Shown piece after piece: positions 33,806-46,070 of a stretch of DNA of 64,000 bases. Location: assembly GCA_907165275.2 (NCBI GenBank), contig OU015675.1, positions 5,969,501 through 6,033,500 of the forward strand. Direction: 5' to 3'. The position numbers were made by a program, and so were the translations under genes. The notes under the pieces were generated by a model. It was not told where the DNA came from and searched no databases. It saw only the letters and a list, made by a program, of their open reading frames with translations. The first letter of the stretch is position 1. Every line of letters begins with the position of its first letter. This stretch comes from Zygaena filipendulae. Lineage: Eukaryota > Arthropoda > Insecta > Lepidoptera > Zygaenidae.

Positions 33806-33824
33806 AACATTTTGTTATACAACA

Positions 33825-34029
33825 TCCTACTAATATTATAAACGCGAAAGTTTGTATGCATTGATGGATGGATGGATGTTTGTTACTCTTTCACGCAAAA
33901 ACTACTGGATGGATTTAAATGAAACTTTACAATAATATAGCTTATACATCAGATTAACACATAGGGTACTTTATATCCCGGAATTCCCGCGGAACTCTGA
34001 AATTAAAGTGAAACCGCGGGCACAACTAG
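33825..34029 (+). mobile_element. Nonautonomous Helitron, model copy
   Basis: Preceded by A and followed by T: TCCTACTAATATTATAAACG ... GTGAAACCGCGGGCACAACTAG, 205 bp. It shows every expected feature: 5' TC, a GC hairpin about 6 bp from the end, and CTAG. Confidence 0.88.
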
Positions 34030-34220
34030 TTGCAACATAAAACAAGACTGTATACATTGGAATAATAATGCAATATAACAATGTTATATAACCATTGTCG
34101 TTTCTCGTTCTTCAGTGCTATGCTATCCACAATGTCTTTGCTGAGAGGACGTTTCACTAGCTGCGGCAGCGAATGCTGTATTTTTAAATAATAGAAGAAG
34201 AAAAACCTAAAAGTGACTAA

Positions 34221-34723
34221 CGGCCGCACTCAGAGTCGACTTTAATGATTACTTAGTTAAGTATCGTTTTTTAAAACAAAACTGCCGCAATCAGACAAGT
34301 TTAATAATCAGAATAATCAGAGACGTTCAGTAAATTAATGTTAATTGGCATTTGATGAGATGTAACTTACCGCCGCACTCAGAGTCGACTTTAATGATTA
34401 CTTAGTTAAGTATAGACTTTTAAAACAAAACTGTCGCAATCAGACAAGTTTAATAAATTAATTTTAATTTGCATTTAACTAATTAAGTTAGATCTCATTA
34501 AATGCCAATTAACATTAATTTACTGAACGTCTCTGATTGCGACAGTTTTGTTTTAAAAATCTATACTTAACTAAGTAATCATTAAAGTCGACTCTGAGTG
34601 CGGCGGTTAATCAGTTAAATGCCAATCAACATTAATTTATTAAACTTGTCTGATTGCGGCAGTTTTGTTTTAAAAATCTATACTTAAGTAAGTAATCATT
34701 AAAGTCGACTCTGAGTGCGGCGG
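34221..34723. mobile_element. Palindromic MITE C, outer copy split by a second copy
   Basis: The outer element has arms 34221-34366 and 34610-34723 with CGGCCGCACTCAGAGTCGAC-type tips. Its centre reads GATGTAAC-TTA and, after the inner element, ATCAGTTAAATGCC, matching the uninterrupted centre of the copy at 56741. TAA precedes the left tip; TGA follows the right, a likely decayed duplicate. Confidence 0.88.
34370..34606. mobile_element. Palindromic MITE C, inner copy
   Basis: A 237-bp near-perfect foldback from CCGCCGCACTCAGAG to its complement. TTA lies on both sides (34367-34369 and 34607-34609), giving an exact 3-bp target duplication inside the loop of another copy. Confidence 0.92.
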
Positions 34724-36037
34724 TGAGTTGCATGACATGATAGCCTAGCTATTCAAAGGGGGAACGCTGCCAGTATCTTCGGAATCTTGCCTAAAGGGAC
34801 TCCTTTTAATAATATATTTTAGATTTATTTTAGGTTAGGTTAAGTTTAATTTTAGTATATTTTAATAATTTAAAATAATATTATTAAAAAACGTTTTACT
34901 ATAACATTAAATGTGCAAATTATCTGAAATGTTATATAACATGTTTTGTTATTTAGGTAGTCTTTATGCACTCTTAACATTCCAAACTTTATTTTCCTGT
35001 TTTGGTTTTCGATGGTTTTGGTTGGTCATTGTGAAAGACAGAAAGAGAAAATGAAGTTATAGGTATGTGCAGTTCGCTTATTACGGCGCACTCAAGTAGG
35101 TGCGGGTTACACTGCGGGAAATAGCTAGTATAATCCTATAAAATAATATATAGATAGGTAGCAGCATATCAAAATTAAGTATTATAATACTTTCGTACAT
35201 CAGTTTCACGTACATATTGTATCTAGTTGAATTCCGCACATAATTATTTCGACCCATAGAGCGGGCGGTTCCAGAATTGTGGATGAAAATTAATGTGCAC
35301 TAAAATAGGTCACGTGAATATATAGGTAAGTACAGTCAACAACAGAAATCACTAGGTACATGTTATAAAACCTACCTTGCCTATTCTTAGTTATTTACTT
35401 TTTCTCAAATTTATACCTACCTGTTTATTTTGTACCCTTTTTATTTGCATTCATTCTTTTTTATGTTATTTCATCACAATATTTTGGTTAATTTTTAAAA
35501 ATCAGTATTTTACCTATTGTAATATGCGGTTTTAATTTTAAGCATACTAGAGACACAAGTAAAAAGATTGTAGTCGGACTTCTGTTTTATTGACACTTTT
35601 GTTTTATGTTCGTCAAGACTGTGATCTGTTTTGTGTTCTAAATGAATAAATAAATAAATATAAAACAAAGTCCACCGCTCCGTCTGCCTGTCTGTTCGCG
35701 ATAAACTCAAATTCTACCGAAAGGATTTTCATGCGGTTTTTTAGACTGATTCACGACGAAGTTTTAAAGCCGGCCTGGCTGTAGCTGTCATAATCTTGCA
35801 ACCTATGTGACTTGCGGGACGCCACGACGCGTCGATTGTATCGAAATAAAATAATATGAAATCTAAACTCGATGAAAAAAAGATAAAAATAACTCGATGA
35901 TAAAGAATAAATAAATAAATAAAATCCTTGGCCGTGCTGTTCCGTGCCGTGCCACGACGTCAGTAAGCGCCGGCCTTAAGGTATCGTAATTTGTCAAAGT
36001 TTTATGTAAATTGATTGGAATAGGTATAACGATAATA
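34724..36037. other. Mostly unassigned; one Helitron-variant scrap
   Basis: 35640-35765 has AACAAAGTCCACCGCTCCGT and TTTTCATGCGGTTTTT, as in the Helitron subfamily at 1871-2067. The rest shows nothing. Confidence 0.4.
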
Positions 36038-36362
36038 GGCTAGTTTCCTAAATTTTGTTTTTTAGTCCGTTTTGTAGATTATTAAAAAATATTGGACACG
36101 TATTTTTTAATTTTTTATGTAACCAAAAAATTACGGAGATATATCAAGTCGAAATTTCACATGACGTCACGCCTCGCTACAGTTTGTTCGTACGTTATAG
36201 CGAGCTGTGACGTCACGAGTCCCCCACCCTAAACTTTAATGCGCTTTATCTATGCATATTTCCATTATTTTAAAAAAGCAAAAAATATGTGTCTTTTATT
36301 TTTTTATTATCTAACTGACGGACTAAATAGAATTTTGATTTTTTTTACCCAGGAAACTAGCC
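36038..36362 (-). mobile_element. Divergent MITE B relative with different tips
   Basis: The core matches family B, but the tips are GGCTAGTTTCCT and AGGAAACTAGCC, a separate subfamily. It keeps ATGACGTCAC and GTGACGTCAC. It abuts a truncated MITE at 36363. Confidence 0.75.
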
Positions 36363-36575
36363 TTAACCCACAAAATTAAGTTATTGATTCAGAACGATTT
36401 ATCGAGAGTTAGTGAACGTTTTTTAATTATGTGTTTACCTTATTACATTGCTTAAATATGTAACTAAATATTGAACATAAAAAATGTTGACACAAAATGG
36501 CGGTCTTACTTTTAAAACACGATTTACTCAAAATTTCTCCAGTGTGGGTTAACACACTATTGCTTATCTATGTCC
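36363..36575. mobile_element. MITE family I, left tip lost
   Basis: TTAACCCACAAAATTAAG through GTGTGGGTTAACACACTATT and GCTTATCTATGTCC matches 14256-14490. A reverse, partial copy lies at 38985-39115. Confidence 0.7.
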
Positions 36576-36609
36576 AATTGTTGAAAGTGTGGGAAAAAGT
36601 GCATTAAAT

Positions 36610-36720
36610 GCACTTAACACGTTGTCACGGCTATAGAGAAGGACATATTAAGGTACTTTGTCCCGAAATCCCTTCGCTTACTCCGAAAGTAACGCGGGTG
36701 AAACCGCGGGGAACAGCTAG
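36610..36720 (+). mobile_element. Helitron 3' part
   Basis: GTCACGGCTATAGAGAAGGA to GTGAAACCGCGGGGAACAGCTAG followed by T. The 5' part is missing. Confidence 0.7.
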
Positions 36721-36733
36721 TACATAATACTTA

Positions 36734-37154
36734 TCCTACTAATATTATTTATAAATGTTTGGATGTTTGGGAAAGTGCGTATGTTTGGATGTTTGTTACT
36801 CAATCACGCAAAAACGGCTGAACGGATTTGGATGAAATTTGGCATGCACATTGTCAGGGGTACAGAGAAGGACATAGGGTACTTTTTATCCCGGAATTCC
36901 CGCGGGAACTCCGAAATTACCGCGGGTGAAACCGCGGGGCAAAGCTAGTATTATTTGTAAATGTTTGGATGTTTGGGAAAGTGCGTATGTTTGGATGTTT
37001 GTTAATCAATCACGCAAAAACGGCTGAACGGATTTGGATGAAATTTGGCATGCACATTCTCAGGGGTACAGAAAAGGACATAGGGTACTTTTTATCCCGG
37101 AATTCCCGCGGTAACTCCGAAATTACCGCGGGTGAAACTGTGGGGCACAGCTAG
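36734..37154 (+). mobile_element. Two tandem Helitrons, 206-bp period
   Basis: First copy 36734-36948, TCCTACTAATATT to AAAGCTAG; the second runs from about 36951 to 37154 and ends CACAGCTAG|T. Both contain the extra phrase GTTTGGGAAAGTGCGTATG, so the second arose by duplication rather than an independent insertion. Confidence 0.85.
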
Positions 37155-38713
37155 TAATATATAAACACATTTGATAGACATTCAATCTTATTGCAATAGT
37201 AATAAAATTCAGCGATTGACACAAATGTCTACATAAGTATTTCTGCAGCTGACTGTACCAGGTGGGCCAGGACTGGTGCCTGGTAAACGGCCAATTTGCT
37301 TGTCGTTTGCCATTTAATGTGTGTAGTTTGTTTAATTGACGATGAATAGTGATCACACAATCACTAAATTCGGATCGTGATTAGAAACCTATTTGTCCCT
37401 GTAAGCTACAACTATAAATATAGTTTCATGGAAATCGGTTCAGTCGTTTCGAAGACTAGCCCCAAATAGTCAGACAAACAGACATATAGGCAAAGTTAAA
37501 AAACAAGATTAGGTATGTATGAGGGTTTTATAGTAAATGAAATTTTGTTTTACTCAACGAAATCTCTTAAAGTCAACTTCAAAATAGATTCTGCAATTTG
37601 TTAGAGTAGTCCGTAGATATTGTTTAAATCTCATAAAGTCGAGTTATCGTTGATTCTAATAGGTATTTTAAAGAGGTAAAGATCGTAAGTAACCGGAAGT
37701 TAGGTATTAGTGTTTTTTATACAACGTGTTAATGAATTAACTGAAAACCTGATCCACCCTATTTAAAAAAATAAACAATAATATGATTTAAATATATTTT
37801 ATGTCCAAAAAAGTTATACTTTAAAAGTTATTCAACATTAGTTTGGATGTAACCTATCTACGAAATTCCAAGCGCTACGCACGGTAGGCGCGGCTACCGG
37901 TTCGCATTTTTTGCTGCGGGCGCGTAAGCATTGAATAATTTAGACATGGGCTGATAAAAATGAAAAATATAACCCATATTAAAAAATAGTGCTATCGATT
38001 CTCTAGTTGATTCTGAGCAAACTACTTTCTAGTTTTCAGTTAATTCATAAACACGTTGTATACCTATTTTGAAGGTTTGAAAAAATCCCTCGTTCAATCT
38101 TATGCCATTATAGCGGCTTACTCACGATTTTTTTTTCAAAAATTTTACAATGATAGTAGAATCAAATAGAAAACTGTCTATTTTCGCCACCATTACTGTC
38201 TCCAAGGAGAATGCAAAGTACTGATCAGTGTAAAAACACCCTGAGCTCCTCTCCACTTAAGTGAGAATTGGGACTCAATTTAGATAAAAGGTTTGCGACG
38301 TTTGTCTGAGCCGAGTTGTGCCATTCTTTCGAGAAAACACTACATTCCTTGTGCACCCAAAATGGTCTTTATTGCACGAAAAATAAGAGCTTTAAATAAA
38401 AATTATGCTCTATAAATTTTCTTAAACGTAATTTTGCAAATGTTCACTGCGCGGACCTTTTGAATTTTATTGTAACGGCAATTAGGGTGATTATCGTATG
38501 TCTCAGGCAGCAATTAAGTTTGCGCGGCCTCACCCTCCGGGAAATCTTACGGAGTACGTTTCTATATAAGTTGGTATCGAATACTTGAGTAGACCATTTT
38601 ATTGACAAGCTCTCTTTTCTTCTTTTATAATGTTCAATTTTAATAAAAATCTAATGTTAACTAGCTAGGCACCTACCTAGGGGCGTCGTTTGCAGTGTGG
38701 CCAGCTGAGATAG
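37155..38713. other. Unassigned sequence
   Basis: A GC-richer patch, AAGCGCTACGCACGGTAGGC GCGGC, lies near 37870, but I see no coding frame, splice pair or match to other repeats in the window. Confidence 0.4.
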
Positions 38714-38921
38714 TCTATACTAATTTTGATATTATAAAGAGGAAAGATTTGATTTTTTGTTTGTTTGTTACGATTTAACTCAAAAACTACTGGACCGATT
38801 TCAAAAATTCTTTCACCATTAAAAATCTACATTATCCCTGAGTAACATAGGCTATATTGTAATCCGGAATTCCCGCGGGAACTTCGAAATTATCGCGGGT
38901 GAAACCGCGCGGGACAGCTAT
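38714..38921 (+). mobile_element. Helitron, GAGGAAAGATT subfamily
   Basis: TCTATACTAATTTTGATATT ATAAAGAGG to GAAACCGCGCGGGACAGCTAT (CTAG changed to CTAT). Confidence 0.8.
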
Positions 38922-39124
38922 ATGCAATATGTCTGTTCAGAATCAGTCACTCGGGAAGTTTCTTGACCTTTTTGTAGTGTGTAGGGACATAAATAAGCAA
39001 TAGGTAATGTGGAGCCCACACTGGAGCTATTTTGAGTAAATCGTGTTTTAAAATTATAGCGCCATTTTGTGTCAACATTTTTTTACGTTCAACATTTTGT
39101 AGTTATTTAAACAATGTTATAATT

Positions 39125-39205
39125 ATTATAGAAATGCGTGAGTGTCGTGGAACACTCGGATAGAACGAAGTTTCTGCGCCTCGTAGTTTCCGAGAAAGAA
39201 AAAAC
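39125..39205. repeat. Interspersed repeat L (inverted copy at 42165-42245)
   Basis: GAGTGTCGTGGAACACTCGG, TTTCTGCGCCTCGTAGTTTC. The other copy reads the complement. Class unknown. A LINE-like tail, TTGGTGTACAACAAAGAGTA TTCTATTC, lies at 39405-39450. Confidence 0.5.
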
Positions 39206-39537
39206 CAATAAGCAATCAATAACAATAATCGTTCCAAAAACTTTCCAGTAGCATGCCGTCTTTAACTTTGCAGATTTTTTAATTTTTAAGTCAAAGTAAA
39301 AAGTTAAGGTAAGTAGGTATACATCGCTAGTAAAGCGATTGTACCGCTTTTTGTACCCATGCCTTAATTAATAATTTTTTTTTTGTAAATAAGTACACTG
39401 TACCTTACATTATTTTGGTGTACAACAAAGAGTATTCTATTCTTTTCTATACAGTTTTCAGTAAACGCGTGTAATCAACTAAAACACAATATGAGAAGTA
39501 ATTATTTTGGGAAATATTGTTACTTATATTAAAATAG

Positions 39538-39592
39538 AAGCTGTTCCCCGCGGTTTCACCCGCGTTAATTTTGGAGTTCCCGCGGGTATATT
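39538..39592 (-). mobile_element. Helitron 3' tip only
   Basis: AGCTGTTCCCCGCGGTTTCA CCCGCG and AGTTCCCGCGGG. A similar short remnant is at 40380-40425. Confidence 0.6.
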
Positions 39593-39992
39593 ATATAATA
39601 TGTAGGGACATCAGTTAGTTTATAATATTGATATAGATTATATCTATCTTTGTCTGTCTGTCCTTCAGCTGTTAGTCTTATTGTAATTAAAAAGCATTAG
39701 CGAATATTAAAATCATAAACGTCCAACACCGCAGGCCCGGGGCCACAGCGCCGCTGATCGTTCATTCACTCAGCTCCGTCCACAATACCCCATTGTTTTC
39801 ATCCGGGAACACTTAATGCATCGTCTCTGTCATTGTCCATACCACTAATAAGAGTGCAATGTATCAAGAAATAGGTTTTTCATTACTCATACTCGGAAAG
39901 TAGGTCTGAAGTTGCCTGAGAAGCGGGTTGAAAGTAACACTTTTCAGCCCTAGGGAGAATCGCTTTCAACTGACAGCTGGATACTGCAGAAA

Positions 39993-40055
39993 CTCAAGTT
40001 TTTTTTTATGTCATAGGGGGCATACTTACTGGCCAATAGCACACCTAATGGTTGA
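39993..40055 (-). mobile_element. SINE F fragment
   Basis: Poly-T, ATGTCATAGGGGGCATAC and GCACACCTAATGGTT match the A-tail end of SINE F. A further internal scrap lies at 54732-54758 (CTGGCTTTCAAGTGAGGCTG). Confidence 0.6.
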
Positions 40056-40143
40056 TTTATGTAAAATAAAATTCACTAATTTTTTTCTTTAGCTAATTCC
40101 TATTTTTATTTTGACTTTCCTTGCATTCGTAATGAAAAGCACA

Positions 40144-40262
40144 GTGTTATCCTCGGGAGAAAGACTTATTTAGTCCCTCGATCTATTAGCGCCCTCGCTA
40201 CGCTTGGGCGCCAAACCCCGTCTCGGGACTAAATAAGTTACTTTCACCCCTAGGATAACAAT
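40144..40262. mobile_element. Small foldback element
   Basis: Arms GTTATCCTCGGGAGAAAGAC...TTATTTAGTCCC and GGGACTAAATAAGTTACTTT...CCTAGGATAAC enclose a second short hairpin with GGCGCC halves. About 119 bp in all. Confidence 0.65.
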
Positions 40263-40691
40263 GTACTATTAACACGTTGATCTGTGAAAAATTAAGCGAT
40301 CGGCAGCTGTTTTTCAAGCCTCACTGTAGTGAGAAATGAGATGCAATATTATAGGTATATCAATACCGAGCCCTGTGGTCTCACCCGCGTGAGTTTCGGA
40401 ATTCCCGCAGGAACTCCAAAATGAAGTTTGGTCCAAAAAAAATCCAGAGAGCTACCCTTATCACCTAGAGGTATAAAAAAGCCTACGACGACGGCTACGA
40501 ACATACTCAAACCTACCAAATTCGCTCGATACCAAACTCTATGTTACGAGATTTTTATATATTACTAGATACTAAAATCTGTGTGCAATCACATTATATG
40601 GTATATTCTATACCACGTGTAGCTTGGTTCCCACGAGACAAGCTTAGTGTGGGATCAATCTGTGTGTTGGTAGAGTATTATTTATTATTTA

Positions 40692-40875
40692 CTGGCAGTG
40701 CCTCGCGGTTTCACCAGCGTTAATTTCGCACTTCCGCAGGAAATTCGGGACAAAAAGTACCCCACGTCCTTTTCTGTACCCCTGAAAATGTGTAAGCAAA
40801 ATATCATGATGGCCAGTTGAGCCGTTAAGGCGTAAAAGCGTAACAAAGAAACTTACATTCACATTTATAATATTA
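40692..40875 (-). mobile_element. Nonautonomous Helitron, tip changed
   Basis: CTGGCAGTGCCTCGCGGTTT CACC to TTACATTCACATTTATAATA TTA. Confidence 0.7.
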
Positions 40876-41366
40876 CTTATTTGAGGATTGTACGGTGCAC
40901 CATTAATTAGTGTAGGAAATGTAAAATTTTCCGCGGCAGTGAACGAATGGCTAGATGAACAGAGGACGCGGGCTAGATCTATTGTGTAAAGAGATGAAAT
41001 ACTTGGTGGGGATCGGACAAATAAGCATTGTTTACGGCCCCCATGCTTGGCGGCGCCGTACCTTTGTAGTGTACAGTCGGCGACAGCAATAAAGGACCAT
41101 TAATCACGTGAGGCTCGAAACGGTGGGTGGGGTTCGGACAAAATCACGAAATTACGTTGCAAGAAATTACGTGTTTCAAGAAATAATTAGTAATTTTTAT
41201 CCGAAAGTACGATTTTTTTCTACACCGGAATTAAATTTATTTATAACTGTATTTAAAGATAACATTTTGACATTTTTGAGATACTTTTTACCAAAAAATA
41301 TTATAAATTCCTTAGTTTAACTAACTTGGCTAAGGGGCTACCCCCAGTACCCCCAGTAGCAGATTA

Positions 41367-41400
41367 TATTGATAACGAGGTTTGACTTCGTTATCAATTA
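41367..41400. repeat. Short hairpin ATTGATAACGAGG
   Basis: ATTGATAACGA and TCGTTATCAAT flank GGTTTGACT. The surrounding 40876-41430 has no gene that I can support. Confidence 0.5.
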
Positions 41401-41429
41401 AATGTGCACTTTTTTTATGAACTTTCGCA

Positions 41430-41720
41430 TTTAGCAATCGTGATACGGTTTGAAATTGAAAAACCATGGTATAGCACCACGGTTTGCAATTTCTGATTCT
41501 ATAGATTGCAAATTCTTTCTCGGAGTTCTTTTAGGGCACCGAAGAAATCAGCTCGAAACGTTATATTATAATATCATCTTGCGAATAAAAAACCGCAACT
41601 GCGAAAATATTTTATTGCCCTATACAGCAATATAAAACACAACAAAATAACTTTTAACAAATTTTTATCGACATGAAAATAAATTAAGGAACCGCCATCT
41701 TCGATTACCGCCGAAAACTT
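41430..41720. repeat. Interspersed repeat J
   Basis: Shares, inverted, TTTTTATCGACATGAAAATA and GAACCGCCATCTTCGATTAC with 46330-46620 and 46690-46815. Short frames found in these copies are not conserved and are not called. Confidence 0.5.
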
Positions 41721-42582
41721 GCATACGCTTAGTTACGTACAAAACTGTTCTTCCATCGAAACTTGATTACGAGTAGGTAATTCTTTTCTAGAAACCCGTT
41801 TAAAAATCTGCCTTCGAAACTAGTTACGAACACCTGGTTTCGATGGCGGCCGAAGCGCTTTACACATAAACATGTAGATGACTGTACCGCACTTAGCTGA
41901 TGTGCGCGTTTGCAATTGTTTTGAGCAAACGGTTGCTGACAATTGTAATTGTGTTGTTTCTTGGTTGGCGGAGATGACTGGATTATTTAGGGTGGGATCT
42001 GTTGTTAGCAAATGCATGTTAAACGCCCTAACAGTGAAGAAAAACTAGAGCCAGTTGCTTTCATTCCCGGCGTCATTGCTGCGCCATAGAATTTGCACGC
42101 TTATTAGTTAAACAAATCCCGCCCAACTCTGAATCTGTTATAAGTCAAATTTTCGAAAGCTTACATCTCGGAAACTACAAGGCGCAGAAACTTCGTACTA
42201 ACCGCGTGTTCCACGACACTCCCGCATTTTTTGTAGTGAACTTGTGATGTCTGTCTTACGATTAGTCTGCTCCGACCCATTTCCCTTTACCTAAAATACA
42301 AACAGCGTCACGCAACTTACTTGGCAACTATATTCTATTGTCGGACGTACAATCTCGCAATGTAGCAGTTTCGTACACCGTGCCAGAACTTGTTTTATCT
42401 CCTCGCTTTACATGAGACGTCGTTAACTTAAACTGAAACTTTAGTAAGTACCAGGGCGAGATAAACTTGGTCTTAATGTGGGTACGTCTGAGTTTGCGAG
42501 ACATGAGAATACTTAGTTGTAGTTTGAAAGGTAGTTTAAAGCGCGTTTATAGAGTACAAGGCCGATCAGCCGGCAGCCGGTA

Positions 42583-42898
42583 TCCTTAACCCTCTAGCGG
42601 CGCGCGCGGTCTCTGAGTCCGCAGCGAACTTATATTTTTAGTAATTTTTCGCCAACAATGTGGAATAAACGGCTGCGCTTTCCTGATATACTTTTGCTTT
42701 ACTATTTTTTATTTGTTAGGTATTCATAGAAATAAAATACTTTTCCTTGTTATACATATTATGTAATAAATTTACATAAAATAACACAATAACACGCCTT
42801 ATCAAAAGACTAAAGTTGCGGAATCATAGACCGCGCGCGCGGCGCGACTGCTTATGTTCAGCGCAAGGGTGCGACCGCTGCAAGCTGGAAGGTTAAAG
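42583..42898. mobile_element. Inverted-repeat element with CG-rich arms
   Basis: TTAACCCTCTAG followed by GCGCGCGCGGTCTCTGAGTC at the left is mirrored at the right by GACCGCGCGCGCGGC and GGAAGGTTAAAG. An AT-rich middle lies between. Probably a MITE. Confidence 0.6.
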
Positions 42899-43101
42899 TT
42901 AGGGAAATGCCTGTTCGTTCCGTAAAATTGACCACAATATCATGAATTGGTCGACCATTTCTTGACAGTTCCCGTACTATTACTGATTACATCATTTTAG
43001 TCATCAACTTTCGTTGATTTGTGCTACAATTTTTGGCCATATTCCATAAAAATATATTAAAATATATTTAGAATAGAATAGAATTTCATAATTACTTATA
43101 G

Positions 43102-43310
43102 TAACTGTTACACGCGGTTTCACCCGCGTTAATTTCATAGTTTTGCGGGAATTGCGGGATTAAGAGTACCCTATACATATCCTATTCCATCCAGGCTTTT
43201 AACTATCTCTGCGCCAAGTTCCATCCAACTCCGATCAGCAGTTTTGGCGTAATTGAGTAACAAACATCCAGGCATCCGTCCAAACTTTAACATTTATTAT
43301 GATATATTAG
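43102..43310 (-). mobile_element. Nonautonomous Helitron
   Basis: TAACTGTTACACGCGGTTTC ACCCGCG to CAACTTTAACATTTATTATG. Confidence 0.7.
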
Positions 43311-43781
43311 TATTGATATGAAGAGTGCCAATTAAGGAGTGTAATAAAGATTAGAAATATAAGTACTTACCCACCAAAATATAATCACTGGAGCATCATT
43401 CTATAGGCTGTTAATCAAGTAGCTCTAGCCGAGTGAGCGTAGCGGGCATATAAACAAACAAACTGAAATTTGCCTTTATTAGTTAAACACAAATTTGCCT
43501 TTACCTATTAGTTAAGGATTTTTAACATTTTACTAAATAAAAATCAAATACCGAATGCATAAAAGATGCCGTCACCACAATTCCCATTCAATAGAGCTGC
43601 TGAAATTGTCGCATCTACAATCGAATGTTTAGAATTTCTCTTTCATCTCCCTCAGGCACCCAATTAACGCAATCTCTCTTTCCATTCACGTCTGGGAAGG
43701 TGTTGACGCCGTGGGACGTGGGAGAACTTGGAATGACGCGACTTTCACCTGGTTCTATTTACTTTATCTATACTATCTATA

Positions 43782-43983
43782 TCTATACTAATATTATAAA
43801 GAGGAAAGATTTTATTTTTTGTTTGTTTGTTACGATGTAACTCAAAAACTACTGGGCCGATTTCAAAAGTTCTTTCTCCATTAGAAAGCTACATTACCTC
43901 TGAGTAACATAGGCTATATTGCATTCCGAAATTCCCGCGGAAATTCCGAAATTTTCGCGGGTGAAACCGCGCGGGACAGCTAG
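43782..43983 (+). mobile_element. Helitron, GAGGAAAGATT subfamily, complete
   Basis: A|TCTATACTAATATTATAAAG to GAAACCGCGCGGGACAGCTAG|T. Well preserved. Confidence 0.85.
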
Positions 43984-43995
43984 TTTATACAGTAA

Positions 43996-44380
43996 CTAGC
44001 TGTACGCCGCGCTTTCGTCCGCATCAATTTCGGAATTTCCGCGGGATTTCTGAGATCAAAGTCCTCTCTGGCCTTGTATGTACCTCTGACAACGCGTAGG
44101 CAAAAGTCCATGAAGATCAGTTTAGTAGTTACGGCGTGAAAGCGTAACAATCGAACAGTCACTGCATTTGCATTTATAATATTAGTTACTAGATGTTTCC
44201 CACGGTTTCACCCGCGTTAATTTCGGAGTTCCTTCGGAATTTCCGGGATTAAAAGTACTATATATTCTTTTCTAAGCCACTGACAAGGCGTATGCAAAAT
44301 TTCATCATCATTGGTTGAGTAGGCAAGGCGTGAAAGCGTAGCGAAGAAAAACTTGCATTCGCATTTATTATATTAGTAAA
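43996..44380 (-). mobile_element. Two adjacent reversed Helitrons
   Basis: CTAGCTGTACGCCGCGCTTT at 43996 to about 44187, then at once CTAGATGTTTCCCACGGTTT at 44189 to TTATTATATTAGTAAA near 44380. They share orientation and lie end to end, as in the pairs at 36734 and 52844. Confidence 0.78.
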
Positions 44381-44638
44381 CACTTAGGATTAGGATATGT
44401 GTTCAATTTATCCCCGTAGTTCTATAAGTGTATAGAAAGTCGGATTGATTGGAAAACCGTTCAGAATAAGACTCCAGGATTCGCTTTAGAAATGGAATTG
44501 AATTCGTATCGAATGCCATTTTGTATTCCGTTGACGCACAGCGGCGCAGCGCTCGCTCGCTCATTCGATTTTGTAGCCACTGCGAGATTTGCAGTTTGTG
44601 TCGACGGGTACGCGCGCGCCATCTATGTATCAAAGAAA

Positions 44639-44930
44639 ATAAATTAACTAGAGAGGACATGAAGGCGAGCCAGGCGCTCCTCGGTTGTAACTTGTAACTT
44701 GCAAAGGAAGTTAAATCAAATTGGCCAAAACTTTTACTGGCATCCCAAGTATATTTTCCACAATTTTCCCAAAACTGGAATTTTGAAAACAGTGACTAGA
44801 TAATAAGTAAAATCGTAAACAAACGTCGTTCATGATGAATAGTTTTGTTTGCGAAAATCACCCAGCAACTGATTTTCAAATGTTTCCATACTAAACTGAG
44901 GTAATGTCGCTTCTGTATAGAATATAGATT
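44639..44930. mobile_element. MITE family D
   Basis: AAATTAACTAGAGAGGACAT, then TTGCAAAGGAAGTTA, AAAATCACCCAGCAACTG and a decayed right tip GTAATGTCGCTTCTGTATAG. Confidence 0.65.
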
Positions 44931-45358
44931 TAAGTAACAATGCACCTAAGTCGATATACCTATATAGAAATGCAGTTGGAGTCGCTTTAAAACAATAGAG
45001 TGGTTACATCAAGTGAATGTCCAATGGATTGTGGTGAAAAGATTACCATGTGGTACACTAAAATAAAGTTAGTGGCGACAATATATAGCAAGACAGGCTG
45101 GTGATTTATGAAGTGAAATTTCTTTGGGTAAGATGAGAGTAGATAAAATTTCAAGGTCTACTTAAAATTGTTCAAGGTTTATTTCAAAATCTTCAAGGTC
45201 CAATTCAAATTCTTCAAAGTTAAACTCAAACACTCACTTTTTTTAATTTATATTCTACTTCTAATGCAGTAGAAAATTCAATTTTAAAAAACTAAACTCC
45301 CGCTAAAATCTCTCCATTATAATGGTGTTTTTGGCGGGAACCAAAGACTTTTTTCATA

Positions 45359-45558
45359 CTAGTTGTTCCGCGCGGTTTCACTGGCGATAAATTCGGAGTT
45401 CCCGCGGGAATTTCGGATTACGATATAGCCTATGTTACTCAGGGATAATGTAGCTTTCTAATGGTGTAAGAATTTTTGAAATCGGTCCAGTAGTTTTTGA
45501 GTTAAATCGTAACAAATAAACAAAAAAATCAAATCTTTCCTCTTTATAATATAAGTAT
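45359..45558 (-). mobile_element. Helitron, GAGGAAAGATT subfamily
   Basis: CTAGTTGTTCCGCGCGGTTT to TTTCCTCTTTATAATATAAG TATAGA. Sequence 45559-45998 after it has nothing I can name. Confidence 0.8.
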
Positions 45559-46070
45559 AGAAATCGTATTGATTGAACATTCGTTATATTTTTGCTGATA
45601 TAATATTGTATATTATTGTGTATTCTTCACGTATCACGGTAGGTTCTGTTTTGAACAAGAAACTTTTTTACTTGCTTATTTGGTAAAAAAGTTTATTGTT
45701 GATTTGTTATGAGTTCATAACTCCTTTTCCGTGAGCAATGAAAAAGGCTGTTTTTGTTTTTGTTTATATTAGATGATAAGGGAACCCACCTATAGACAGA
45801 AATATTCGCAGTAAGTAATGTTTTTGGGCCAGTGTTATTACAGTCCCTCGTATTTTTCTTTCTAATAGGTATATCGTCAATATAAAGACGCGAAAATATA
45901 TCTTTCATGTAGAGATGTGACCTTAATTATAGATTTTTCCATATGTAACAGTAATATAATATGTATTTTATTAATAATAAATAATACATTATGGCTGAGT
46001 GTCGTCACTGATTAAAAATCATAAAAAAAAACGAATAGAAAACCACTCGCACATTACAAATGCAAACTCA

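Noticed and set aside
34370..34606. Giant precursor microRNA hairpin
   Set aside because: Target duplications and a matching 237-bp copy at 56741 show it is a foldback transposon.
36763..37154. Two similar 61-codon frames
   Set aside because: They are readings through the Helitron sequence, duplicated with the elements, and have no protein-like conservation.
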